The position numbers and the translations under genes were made by a program. Source: Aquidulcibacter paucihalophilus (GTDB taxonomy: Bacteria > Pseudomonadota > Alphaproteobacteria > Caulobacterales > Caulobacteraceae). Taken from it: a stretch of 64,000 bases of DNA. Shown piece after piece: positions 37,061 through 45,260 of this stretch (its first letter is position 1; every line of letters starts with the position of its first letter). The notes under the pieces were generated by a model, which saw only the letters and a program-made list of their open reading frames with translations, was not told where the DNA came from and did not search any database. The stretch spans positions 1,786,501-1,850,500 of the forward strand of contig CP127384.1 in NCBI GenBank assembly GCA_030285985.1, read 5' to 3'.

Positions 37061-38167
37061 ATGGCGGAAGCGGCGAAAGGACGGGGCGCGCGGTCGAATG
37101 CGAGCGGGCGGTTTGAACCCGAAGCCGTGGAAGCCTTCAATGACGGCTGGACCGGCGACGACATCGAGGCCGCGCCCCTGCGCACGACCCTGACGCCCGA
37201 GCACGCCCGGACGATCATCGCGAAGAACACCAGTCCGGACATCGGTTTCGACCGGTCCATCAACCCTTACAAGGGCTGCGAACATGGCTGTATCTACTGC
37301 TACGCCCGTCCGTCCCATGCCTACATGGGCCTATCCCCGGGCCTGGATTTCGAGAGCCGCCTCTTCTTCAAGCCCGAGGCCGCACGTCTGCTGGAGCAGG
37401 AGCTCGCAAAGCCCCGCTACGTCTGCAAACGCATCCACATAGGCGGCAACACCGACCCCTATCAGCCGGTCGAGCGCGAGTTGAACTCCACCCGCTCGAT
37501 CCTCGAGGTGATGCAGAGATTCAGGCACCCGTTCAGCATCATCACCAAATCGGTGCTGATCGCCCGCGACGCCGACATTCTCGGCCCGATGGGCAAGGAG
37601 GGTCTGGCCTCGGCCTGCATTTCGATCACCACCCTCGACCGGGGTCTGGCCCGCGCCATGGAGCCGCGCGCCTCGACCCCGGCGAAGCGGCTGGAGGCGA
37701 TCTCGCGCCTGGCCGACGCCGGCTGCCCGGTCATGGTCGGCTTCGCCCCGGTCATCCCCGGCCTCAACGACCATGAACTGGAATCGGTCCTTGAGGCGGC
37801 GTCCAAGGCGGGTGCCACCTCGGCCATGTACGTCACCCTGCGCCTGCCGCTCGAGATCAAGGACCTGTTCCGCGAATGGCTGGCCGACGCCCGGCCGGAG
37901 CGCGCCGCCCGGGTCATGTCCCTGATCCGCCAGACACGCGGCGGCAAGGACTACGACGCCGACTGGTCCCAGCGCATGAAGGGGACCGGCCCGGTCGCCG
38001 AACTGATCGCCACCCGCTTCAAGGCCGCGATCAAACGCTACAGCCTCGATACGCCCAGGGTGCCGCTGGACGAGACGCAGTTCCGGGTTCCGGCTGACAT
38101 GAAGAAACAGATGGACCTGTTCGATCTCCCGGCCCCTCTACCCCTGAGCGAGGTCGAGGCCGCCTAG
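37061..38167 (+). CDS. PA0069-family radical SAM protein (SplB-related)
   Basis: 368-residue radical SAM protein. The cluster motif is C-x3-C-x2-C in CEHGCIYCYA at residues 73-82, followed by the family motifs GGNTDPYQPVE near 128, FSIITKSVLIARD near 157, and VGFAPVIPGLND near 226. It belongs to the PA0069/Rv2578c group, distantly related to spore photoproduct lyase; no substrate is established. A GTG two codons upstream is a possible start. A perfect LexA box sits 23 bases before the ATG, which points to a DNA-damage role (inference). Converges on the next gene, sharing the bases CTAG as both stop codons. Confidence 0.88.
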   Translation: MAEAAKGRGARSNASGRFEPEAVEAFNDGWTGDDIEAAPLRTTLTPEHARTIIAKNTSPDIGFDRSINPYKGCEHGCIYCYARPSHAYMGLSPGLDFESRLFFKPEAARLLEQELAKPRYVCKRIHIGGNTDPYQPVERELNSTRSILEVMQRFRHPFSIITKSVLIARDADILGPMGKEGLASACISITTLDRGLARAMEPRASTPAKRLEAISRLADAGCPVMVGFAPVIPGLNDHELESVLEAASKAGATSAMYVTLRLPLEIKDLFREWLADARPERAARVMSLIRQTRGGKDYDADWSQRMKGTGPVAELIATRFKAAIKRYSLDTPRVPLDETQFRVPADMKKQMDLFDLPAPLPLSEVEAA

Positions 38168-38568
38168 TCCTCCGCCGCCGATGGATCGATGGCGTTGGTG
38201 ACCAGCTCGCGCCAGGTCGGGTCGGTCGCGTCGACCAGATCGACATCCTCCATCAGCGCCACGGCACCGCCGCCGTCCGGCAGGATCAGCCCGAGGACCT
38301 CCATCTCCTCGCCGTCCGGTCCCAGATGGGTTTCGGCCTGTACCGCCACCGCCGCCTGTTCGCCGTCATCGTCCCACCAGATCACCGGCTGCGGCAGGTC
38401 CATGGCGATGGGACGCGGGTCGTCGGTGTCACCCAGCGCAAAGACCGCGCGGCGCGCCTGCACGTCGTCCAGGGTCGCGACGGCCCCGACAAAGGGGGTC
38501 AGCCGCGTCCAGTCCTCGGCGTCGAAACCGCCGCCATCCTCGTCGGGCAGGTTGTCGTTCATGGTCAT
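38164..38568 (-). CDS. Acidic protein, unknown function
   Basis: 134-residue soluble, strongly acidic protein: DEDGGGFDAEDWTRLTPFVG, ALGDTDDPRPIAMDLP, VIWWDDDGEQAAVAVQAE, and a C-terminal VDATDPTWRELVTNAIDPS. I do not recognise the family. ATG 38568 is supported by the ATGA overlap with the upstream methyltransferase gene, which implies cotranslation. No signal peptide, membrane segment or metal motif. Its stop shares four bases (CTAG) with the convergent radical SAM gene. Confidence 0.7.
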   Translation of the reverse strand: MTMNDNLPDEDGGGFDAEDWTRLTPFVGAVATLDDVQARRAVFALGDTDDPRPIAMDLPQPVIWWDDDGEQAAVAVQAETHLGPDGEEMEVLGLILPDGGGAVALMEDVDLVDATDPTWRELVTNAIDPSAAED

Positions 38569-39809
38569 CGCCGGAACACTCCCACCAGCTCCACATGGGC
38601 CGACCACAGGAACTGGTCGACCGGGGTGACCCGCTCCAGCCGGAAGCCGGCATCGATCAGCACCCGTGCATCGCGGGCGAAGGTCACCGGATTGCACGAC
38701 ACCCCGACCACGACCGACGCCTTGGTCCCCGGCAGTTGCCGCGCCTGTTCAAGGGCCCCGGCGCGCGGCGGGTCCAGCACCACGGCATCACAGCCGCGCA
38801 GGTCATACGGAGCCAACGGGCGCCGGAACAGGTCGCGCGCCTCGGCCGTGATCGCCTTCATCCCCGGCCCGGAGCCGATCCCCGCCTTCAGCGCTGCAAT
38901 CCCCGCCACCGATCCATCCGCCGCCAGCACCGGAGCCACCGTTGCCAGCGGGAAGGTGAAGGTCCCGGCCCCGCAGAACAGGTCCGCGATCTTCTTCGCC
39001 CCCCGCACCGCCTCGACCGCGCGCGCGACCATGGCCGCCTCCGCCTCGGGTACGGCCTGCAGGAAGCCGCCGGGCGGCAGGGGCACGGTCGCCGGCCCGA
39101 AGGCCACCTTCGGCTGCCGCTCCATCATCAGGACTTCGCCCGCCAGGCTCAGCCGCGCCAGCCCGGCCTCCGCCGCCGCCGCGATCGCGCGCATCCGGGC
39201 GTCGCCCGACAGGCCGCCCGTGCGACGCTCGACCCCCGTCACATCGACATCGAGCCCTGTCAGGGTCGCGGTCACATGCAGGGTCGGGGCCGATTTCGGA
39301 TGCTCCAGGAAGGCGTCCGCCACCCGGGCCAGCGCCGGAAAGGCTGCGACCAGTCGCGGGTCCGCGACGGGACAGGCGGTCACCTCGACCAGCCGCCAGC
39401 TCTTGCGCGCCTTGAACCCCAGCAGGACCCGCCCGTCCTCGCCGCGGCGCGCATGCAGGGCCAGTCGCCGGCGCGTGCCCGGCGGCACCGCCACCGTCGC
39501 CTCGATCTCGGTCTCGATTCGCTCTCGCGCCAGGGCGAGCCGCACCTGCTCGCGCTTCCAGTCGAGATATGGTCCGGCTGCCCAGTGCTGCAGCGAGCAC
39601 CCGCCGCAGTCGCCGTAGTGGGGCGACACCGGCGCAATCCGTTCCGGGCTGGCGGTCAGGATCTCGGCCCCTTCCAGCCGCCCCTCGCGCACCTCGCCAC
39701 GCACGGTCTCGCCCGGCAGGGTCAGGGGTACGAACACCGGACCGGCCGCCGTCTCGGCGATCCCGTCGCCCTGCCCGCCCACGCGGCTGATGGTCAGCGT
39801 CTCCGTCAT
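38565..39809 (-). CDS. RlmD/TrmA-family RNA m5U methyltransferase
   Basis: 414-residue class I SAM RNA methyltransferase of the RumA/TrmA family, which makes 5-methyluridine. N-terminal TRAM-like domain (VGGQGDGIAETAAGPVFVPL), cluster-type cysteines in YGDCGGCSLQHW near residue 67, SAM motif ADLFCGAGTFTFPLA near 272, VVLDPPRAGALEQA near 345, and the nucleophile Cys in GVSCNPVTFARD near 370. The Cys cluster resembles RumA/RlmD, which carries 4Fe-4S, but which uridine it modifies is not decided here. It leads a two-gene operon with the acidic protein. Confidence 0.9.
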   Translation of the reverse strand: MTETLTISRVGGQGDGIAETAAGPVFVPLTLPGETVRGEVREGRLEGAEILTASPERIAPVSPHYGDCGGCSLQHWAAGPYLDWKREQVRLALARERIETEIEATVAVPPGTRRRLALHARRGEDGRVLLGFKARKSWRLVEVTACPVADPRLVAAFPALARVADAFLEHPKSAPTLHVTATLTGLDVDVTGVERRTGGLSGDARMRAIAAAAEAGLARLSLAGEVLMMERQPKVAFGPATVPLPPGGFLQAVPEAEAAMVARAVEAVRGAKKIADLFCGAGTFTFPLATVAPVLAADGSVAGIAALKAGIGSGPGMKAITAEARDLFRRPLAPYDLRGCDAVVLDPPRAGALEQARQLPGTKASVVVGVSCNPVTFARDARVLIDAGFRLERVTPVDQFLWSAHVELVGVFRR

Positions 39810-39912
39810 CGGCTGCTTCTAGAGCGAAATCGGTTCGGACGCGATTGCGTCCGGGCTCAGATTTTGCGCCACCTCCACAGACTCCGGCGCGTCGTCGAAA
39901 CCTGAACGAAGA

Positions 39913-39938
39913 TGAACGGCCCGATCAAAGGCCGTTCA
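39913..39938. repeat. Inverted repeat upstream of the glycine-zipper gene
   Basis: Perfect nine-base arms TGAACGGCC / GGCCGTTCA with an eight-base spacer in the 207-base region between the divergent methyltransferase and glycine-zipper genes. Could be an operator or a 5' hairpin. Confidence 0.4.
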
Positions 39939-40016
39939 GTTTCGCGGGCCTATTCCTCGTCATCACAAGCACAGGCGTCGACCTCCGGCGCCCGCCCTTC
40001 AGCCAGGATGATGCCG

Positions 40017-40706
40017 ATGTTCGCCCGTCTGCCCCTCAAGACCGCTTTCGGTGCCGCCGCCCTCGCCGCGGCCGGCCTGCTGCTGACCCCCGCTGCCGCC
40101 TCGGCCCAGGCCTACAGCTACCAGGGCGCACCCCAACCCTACGGCGGCTACAGCAGCCAGCCCTATGGCTACGACCAGTCGTCCTCCTATGGCTACACCC
40201 AGCGGCCCGACTATCGGGATGACCGCGCCTATGGCCAGTCGTACGACCGCTCAAACTATAACTGCCACAGCGAGCGCCGTGGCCGTACGGGGGCCGGTGT
40301 CGCCGTCGGCGCAACCTTCGGCGCTGTTCTTGGCTCCCAACTGGGTGCCCGCGGTCGCCGCACCGAGGGCAGTGTGCTCGGGGCCGTGATCGGCGGCGCG
40401 CTCGGCGCGGCTGTCGGCAACGACTCGGCCCGCAACTGCAGCGACGGCTACAGCGGCCACGTGCAGTACGACGACCGTGGCTACGACAGCCGTTACCAGG
40501 ACTCCGGCCGTTATCGCTACGAGGACCGCGGCTACAGCAGCCAGGGCAATGGCAGCTACGGCTACCACGACCGCTACGATGACCGTGGCTACCAGAACCA
40601 GCCTTACCAGTCCGATGACCGCTACCAGTCCGACTGCCGCCCCGTCGCCGTCCACAGCCGCGACCAGTACGGCCGCACGGTCACCCGCTACCAGCAGTCC
40701 TGCTGA
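40017..40706 (+). CDS. Secreted glycine-zipper, Tyr/Gly-rich surface protein
   Basis: 229-residue exported protein. ATG 40017 (AGGA ribosome-binding site eight bases upstream) opens a signal peptide LKTAFGAAALAAAGLLLTPAAASA; in-frame ATGs at 40008 and 40011 are alternatives. A Tyr/Gln/Ser-rich region follows, then a glycine-zipper membrane motif (GVAVGATFGAVLGSQLG and AVIGGALGAAVGND, residues ~95-140), then a long Tyr/Asp/Arg repeat region built on YDDRGY-like units. The glycine zipper suggests outer-membrane association; four Cys may form disulphides. Low-complexity composition is unlike neighbours. Function unknown. Confidence 0.8.
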   Translation: MFARLPLKTAFGAAALAAAGLLLTPAAASAQAYSYQGAPQPYGGYSSQPYGYDQSSSYGYTQRPDYRDDRAYGQSYDRSNYNCHSERRGRTGAGVAVGATFGAVLGSQLGARGRRTEGSVLGAVIGGALGAAVGNDSARNCSDGYSGHVQYDDRGYDSRYQDSGRYRYEDRGYSSQGNGSYGYHDRYDDRGYQNQPYQSDDRYQSDCRPVAVHSRDQYGRTVTRYQQSC

Positions 40707-40763
40707 CAGAATTGCGCCGCCGATTAATTTTCAGCCCCCCTGTCGATCGGCGGCGTGACGGAG

Positions 40764-40795
40764 ACCCCCGGTGGAGCAATCCACCGGGGGTTTTT
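40764..40795 (+). terminator. Rho-independent terminator of the glycine-zipper gene
   Basis: Stem CCCCCGGTGGA / TCCACCGGGGG with a GCAA loop and TTTTT, about 57 bases after the stop codon. Confidence 0.88.
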
Positions 40796-40881
40796 CCTTG
40801 TTGGGAGGGCGCTAACGCTCGGCGCGGGGCGCTCGCTGCTTGAGTGCCGGAGGAGGACGCATCGCGTCCGACGACGCAGCT

Positions 40882-41634
40882 TCAGTCGCCGGCCGAGCCA
40901 ACAGCTTCCCGCCGCTTCGCCCACAGCAGAAACTCCACATTCCCGTCGCCGCCGGTAATGGGGCTCTCCGTGGTGGCCTGCACCGCCCAGCCCTCGCCCT
41001 CCAGCCAGTCGCAGACCGCCGCCAGCGCCGCCTGCTGCGCCGCCGGATCCTTGACCACGCCCTTCTTCGTCCCGCCGGGCCCGGTCGCCTCGAACTGCGG
41101 CTTGACCAGGGTGACCAGGTCCGCGTCCGGCGCGGCCAGTGACAGGGCCACCGGCAGGACCTTGGCGAGGCCGATGAAGCTGGCGTCACAGACGATCAGT
41201 TGCGGCGGTTCGGAGATGAGCGCCGGCGTCAGCTCACGCGCATCGGTCTGCTCCAGATTGATCACCCGCGGGTCCGCCGCCACGCGGGCATGCAGCTGGC
41301 CGGAGCCCACGTCCACGGCAAATACCCGCGTCGCGCCGCGTGACAGACAGACCTCGGTGAAACCGCCCGTAGAGGCGCCGACGTCCAGCACCGTCCGACC
41401 GTCGACCGCCACCGGCCACAGCGACAGGGCGTGATCCAGCTTCAAGGCACCACGCCCGACCCACTGGTGGGCATCGGCATAGTCAACGACCGCATCCCCG
41501 GCGACGGACTGGGACGCGGCCCTGGCGGGAACGCCGTTGACCGTCACCCCGCCCGCCTCGATCGCCGCCTTCGCCCGCGCCCGGCTCTCCGCCAGCCCGC
41601 GCGCGACCAGCAGCTGGTCGAGCCGGGTCTTCAC
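40882..41634 (-). CDS. tlyA: TlyA-family rRNA 2'-O-methyltransferase/haemolysin-like protein
   Basis: 250-residue fusion of an N-terminal S4 RNA-binding domain (RLDQLLVARGLAESRARAKA, residues 4-40) and an FtsJ-type SAM domain with DVGASTGGFTEVCLSRGATR near 84, VCDASFIGL near 148 and LVKPQFEATGP near 176. Related TlyA enzymes methylate 2'-OH of 16S and/or 23S rRNA; the haemolysin name is historical. The GTG start forms a GTGA overlap with the valS stop, so it is coupled to valS. Confidence 0.92.
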   Translation of the reverse strand: MKTRLDQLLVARGLAESRARAKAAIEAGGVTVNGVPARAASQSVAGDAVVDYADAHQWVGRGALKLDHALSLWPVAVDGRTVLDVGASTGGFTEVCLSRGATRVFAVDVGSGQLHARVAADPRVINLEQTDARELTPALISEPPQLIVCDASFIGLAKVLPVALSLAAPDADLVTLVKPQFEATGPGGTKKGVVKDPAAQQAALAAVCDWLEGEGWAVQATTESPITGGDGNVEFLLWAKRREAVGSAGD

Positions 41635-44360
41635 CCCACCGCGTCCAGCCGCGCCAGCGCCGCCTGCAGCTTCGCCTTGCCGGCCTCGGCCTCAGCCAGT
41701 TTCTGGCGCTGTTCGTCGACGACCTCCGGGGCCGCGCGATCCACAAAGTTCGGATTGCCCAGCTTCTTGTTGAAATGGCCGATGTCGCTGTCGAACGCGG
41801 CGACTTCCTTGGTCAGGCGCGCACGCTCGGCCGTCAGATCAATGATGCCCGCCAGCGACAGCGCCGCCGTCGCGCCGCCGGAGACGAAGGTCACCGCCCC
41901 CTCGGCCGCCGACTCGACGGTCGACAGGTCCGACACCCGGCCGAGGGTCAGGATCAGGTCGCGATGGCGCGCGATCCGGGCCGCGGTGACCGCGTCCGGC
42001 GCGATGAAGGACAGGCCGGGCTTGGCACCCTGGGGCACATTCATCTCGGCCTTCAGCTGGCGGATTTCGGTGACCAGATCGACCAGCCAGCCGATCTCGG
42101 CCTCCGACGCCGCGTCGATGAAGGCGTCCGGCAGCACCGGCCACGCCGCCCCGATCAGCGTCGCTTCACTCCGTGCCGCACCTTCGCCGGCCAGCTTGTC
42201 CCACAGCTCTTCGGTGATGAAGGGCATGATCGGGTGCATCAGCTTCAGGGTCTGGTCGAGCGTCCAGGCCGTCATGGCCCGGGTCTCGGCCTTGGCGGCC
42301 TCGTCCGACCCCATGAACACCGGCTTGGCCAGTTCCAGATACCAGTCGCAGAAGACGTTCCAGACGAAGCGATACAGGGCCGAGGCCGCATCGTCGAAAC
42401 GGCCGCCCTCGATCGCCTCACTGACCCCGCGCTCGGCCTTGGTCAGTTCGCCGCGGATCCAGCGGTTGATGGTCTGGTCCACGGTCGCCGGATCAAAGCC
42501 CTCGACCCGCCGTGCCTCATTCATCTGCGAGAAGCGCGCCGCGTTCCACAGTTTTGTGCCAAAGTTGCGATAGCCTTCAATGCGCTGCTTCGACAACTTG
42601 ATGTCGCGTGTGCCCGACAGAATGGCCATGGTGAAGCGCAGCGGATCGGCACCCAGCTCGTCGATGATGCCGAGGGGGTCGATGACGTTCCCCTTCGACT
42701 TGCTCATCTTCTGGCCCTTCTCATCGCGGACCAAGCCATTGATGATGACCCGCTTGAACGGAACCTCATCCATGAAGTGAAGTCCCATCATCATCATCCG
42801 GGCAACCCAGAAGAAAATGATATCCGCCGCCGTCACCAGATCGCTGGTCGGATAGAAGCGCTCGAGGTCTTCCGTCTTCTCCGGCCAGCCCATGGTCGAG
42901 AACGGCCACAGGGCCGAGCTGAACCAGGTGTCGAGTACGTCCTCGTCCTGGGTCAGCGACTTGCCGCCGGCCTGGGCGACGGCCTCGGCCTCGCTCTCGG
43001 CGACGTAGATCTTGCCGTCGGCGTCATACCAGGCCGGGATGCGGTGACCCCACCAGAGCTGGCGGCTGATGCACCAGGGCTCGATGTTGCGCAGCCATTC
43101 GAAATAGATCTTCTCGTAGCTCTTCGGCTCGAAGACCGTGTCGCCCTGCTCCACCGCCTTGATGGCCGGCTGGGCCAGGGTGTGTGCGTCGACGTACCAC
43201 TGGTCCGTCAGCCACGGCTCGATGACCACGCCCGAGCGATCGCCGTGCGGGATGACGTGGCGGGTCTTCTCGATCTCCTTCAGCCAGCCGTCTTCCTCGG
43301 CGCGGGCGACGATGGCCTTGCGGGCGGCGAAGCGGTCCATGCCCTCGAAGTCGGCAGGCACGTCGGCCGTATCGGCAGCGGTGATGCGGCCGAAGGCATC
43401 CATCACGTTCAGCGCCGCCAGCCCGGCCCGTTTGCCGACCTGGAAGTCGTTGAAGTCGTGCGCCGGAGTGATCTTCACCGCGCCCGACCCCTTGGCCGGA
43501 TCGGCATAGTCGTCAGCGACGATCGGGATGCGCCGGCCGACGATCGGCAGGGTCACGAATTTGCCGATCAGCCCCGTATAGCGGGCGTCGTCCGGATGCA
43601 CGGCCACGCCGGTGTCGCCGAGCATGGTCTCCGGCCGGGTCGTGGCGACGACGATGAAGTCGCGCGTCTCCCACGCCGTTGCCTTGCCGTCCTCGTCGAA
43701 GGCGACCGGGTGCTCATAGGTCACGCCGTCGGCCAACGGATAGGCGAAATGCCAGTAGTGCCCGTCCATCTCGCGCTGCTCGACCTCAAGGTCCGAGATC
43801 GCCGTCTGGAAATGCGGATCCCAGTTGACCAGACGCTTGTCGCGATAGATCAGCCCGTCCCGGTGCAGCTGGACGAAGACCTTGCGGACGGCGGCGTTCA
43901 GCCCCTCGTCGAGGGTGAACCGTTCCCGGCTCCAGTCACACGACGCGCCCAGGCGGCGCAGCTGCTGGACGATGGTGCCGCCGGACTCGGCCTTCCACTC
44001 CCAGACCTTGGCCAGGAAGGCCTCGCGGCCCATCTCGCGGCGGCTGACATTGCCCGCCGCGGCCAGCTGGCGCTCGACCACCATCTGGGTGGCGATGCCG
44101 GCGTGGTCCGTGCCGGGCAGCCAAAGCACCGCCTTGCCCCGCATCCGGTGATAGCGGGCGAGGATGTCCTGCAGGGTGTTGTTCAGCGCATGGCCGATGT
44201 GCAGCGAGCCGGTCACGTTCGGCGGCGGAATGACGATCGAATAGGCATCCGCCGCGCCGTCGGTGGCGCTGACGTCGCGCGGCGCGAACAGGCCGCTGTC
44301 CTCCCACATCGCATACAGGCGGGGTTCGGCGGCGGTCGGGTCGAAGGTCTTGTCGAGCAT
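41631..44360 (-). CDS. valS: Valyl-tRNA synthetase
   Basis: 909-residue class I synthetase charging tRNA-Val. HIGH motif in PPPNVTGSLHIGHALNN near residue 47, the CP1 editing domain (TTRPETMLGDTGVAVHPDD near 230), KMSKSKGNVIDPLG near 550, the anticodon-binding domain, and a C-terminal coiled-coil arm (LTKEVAAFDSDIGHFNKKLG). Length is normal. It lies downstream of popZ behind a hairpin and is followed by coupled tlyA. Synteny popZ-valS is shared with Caulobacter. Confidence 0.97.
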   Translation of the reverse strand: MLDKTFDPTAAEPRLYAMWEDSGLFAPRDVSATDGAADAYSIVIPPPNVTGSLHIGHALNNTLQDILARYHRMRGKAVLWLPGTDHAGIATQMVVERQLAAAGNVSRREMGREAFLAKVWEWKAESGGTIVQQLRRLGASCDWSRERFTLDEGLNAAVRKVFVQLHRDGLIYRDKRLVNWDPHFQTAISDLEVEQREMDGHYWHFAYPLADGVTYEHPVAFDEDGKATAWETRDFIVVATTRPETMLGDTGVAVHPDDARYTGLIGKFVTLPIVGRRIPIVADDYADPAKGSGAVKITPAHDFNDFQVGKRAGLAALNVMDAFGRITAADTADVPADFEGMDRFAARKAIVARAEEDGWLKEIEKTRHVIPHGDRSGVVIEPWLTDQWYVDAHTLAQPAIKAVEQGDTVFEPKSYEKIYFEWLRNIEPWCISRQLWWGHRIPAWYDADGKIYVAESEAEAVAQAGGKSLTQDEDVLDTWFSSALWPFSTMGWPEKTEDLERFYPTSDLVTAADIIFFWVARMMMMGLHFMDEVPFKRVIINGLVRDEKGQKMSKSKGNVIDPLGIIDELGADPLRFTMAILSGTRDIKLSKQRIEGYRNFGTKLWNAARFSQMNEARRVEGFDPATVDQTINRWIRGELTKAERGVSEAIEGGRFDDAASALYRFVWNVFCDWYLELAKPVFMGSDEAAKAETRAMTAWTLDQTLKLMHPIMPFITEELWDKLAGEGAARSEATLIGAAWPVLPDAFIDAASEAEIGWLVDLVTEIRQLKAEMNVPQGAKPGLSFIAPDAVTAARIARHRDLILTLGRVSDLSTVESAAEGAVTFVSGGATAALSLAGIIDLTAERARLTKEVAAFDSDIGHFNKKLGNPNFVDRAAPEVVDEQRQKLAEAEAGKAKLQAALARLDAVG

Positions 44361-44375
44361 TGGGAAGGTCTTCAG

Positions 44376-44410
44376 ACAAAAGATAAGGGCGGCCCCGACT
44401 GGAGCCGCCC
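44376..44410 (-). terminator. Terminator-like hairpin between popZ and valS
   Basis: Stem GGGCGGC / GCCGCCC with a ten-base loop, followed on the minus strand by a T-rich stretch (TTATCTTTTGT). It would end popZ transcripts or attenuate readthrough into valS. Confidence 0.55.
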
Positions 44411-44446
44411 CGGAATGATCTAGCCTTGATCGGGTCGCGGGTGAAG

Positions 44447-45085
44447 TCAGCCGGCGTTACGGGCGATGCGTTCGACTTCCTTGCGTACCTGGGCCTCGAC
44501 GATGGCCGGCAAGTTGGCGTCCAGCCATTCCTTCAGCATCGGCCGCAGCAGGCTGCGGGCCAGTTCGTCGACGGTCGGGCCGGAGCCGCCCATGGTCTCA
44601 ATGGGATCAGGCTTGCGGATGGTGGAGGCGAAGCCGGCGAAGGCCGATGCAGCGCTGGCCGCGGCGCTGTCGCCGACGAGGCTGTCATAGGCCGGCGCGG
44701 GCTCGGGCGCATAGGCCTGAACCGGCTCCTCGACGAACACCGACTCATCGACCGGTGCGCTCGGGAAGGGCTCGGCGGCAGAGATATCAAGGTCGCCGAG
44801 GCTCTCGGCGGCCGGGGCTTCATAGGCCTCGGTGAGTTCCAGCACGTCCTCTTCGGAGGCATGCGGCTCTTCCATCGACGGCGTCTCATCCATCAACGCA
44901 GAAGAAACGACGGGCTCGGGTTCCGGCGCGGGCTCCGGCTCCGGCGCAGGCTCCGGCGCAGGCTCCGGCTCAGGCGCAGCGGCAACCGGCGCGGTCTCTG
45001 CCGGGGCGTCGTCTTCGGAAATGATCCGGCGGATCGACGCCAGGATTTCCTCCATCGTCGGTTCCTGGGCGGTCTGGTCGGTCAT
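44447..45085 (-). CDS. popZ: Polar organizing protein PopZ
   Basis: 212-residue polar scaffold that forms condensates at the cell pole, anchors the parB-parS complex and recruits polar regulators. N-terminal partner-binding helix EPTMEEILASIRRIISEDD at residues 8-26, then an acidic, Pro-rich disordered linker with repeated PEPEPAPEP units, then a C-terminal oligomerisation region with LARSLLRPMLKEWLDANLP and IVEAQVRKEVERIA. It is longer than the 177-residue Caulobacter crescentus protein, chiefly in the linker. ATG 45085 fits the MTDQ..EPTMEE start. Lies between tolC and valS, the known popZ neighbourhood. Confidence 0.93.
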   Translation of the reverse strand: MTDQTAQEPTMEEILASIRRIISEDDAPAETAPVAAAPEPEPAPEPAPEPEPAPEPEPVVSSALMDETPSMEEPHASEEDVLELTEAYEAPAAESLGDLDISAAEPFPSAPVDESVFVEEPVQAYAPEPAPAYDSLVGDSAAASAASAFAGFASTIRKPDPIETMGGSGPTVDELARSLLRPMLKEWLDANLPAIVEAQVRKEVERIARNAG

Positions 45086-45233
45086 GTCGAAACCCCGGGG
45101 GTGCGCGGCGAACGCACAGTCAAGTCGATTTGCGGCAAGGAAGAGGAGACCCCTCCCACACCATGTCGTCGCATCTCAGCCCGCTGGAATCAACGGGCGT
45201 TTTTCGCCTGTGAGGTTAACGGACGCCTCCACA

Positions 45234-45250
45234 GTCGCCCGACAGGCGAC
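45234..45250 (-). terminator. Hairpin downstream of tolC
   Basis: GTCGCC / GGCGAC arms with a five-base loop, 11 bases after the tolC stop; no T-run. Confidence 0.35.
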
Positions 45251-45260
45251 CGGGACCCAC

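Noticed and set aside
39904..39917. GAAC-N6-GAAC before the glycine-zipper gene, considered as a LexA box
   Set aside because: Spacing is six, not seven; the alphaproteobacterial LexA motif needs seven.
41775..44423. 882-codon open frame on the plus strand opposite valS
   Set aside because: Antisense shadow of valS with repetitive Arg/Gly/Asp/His composition.
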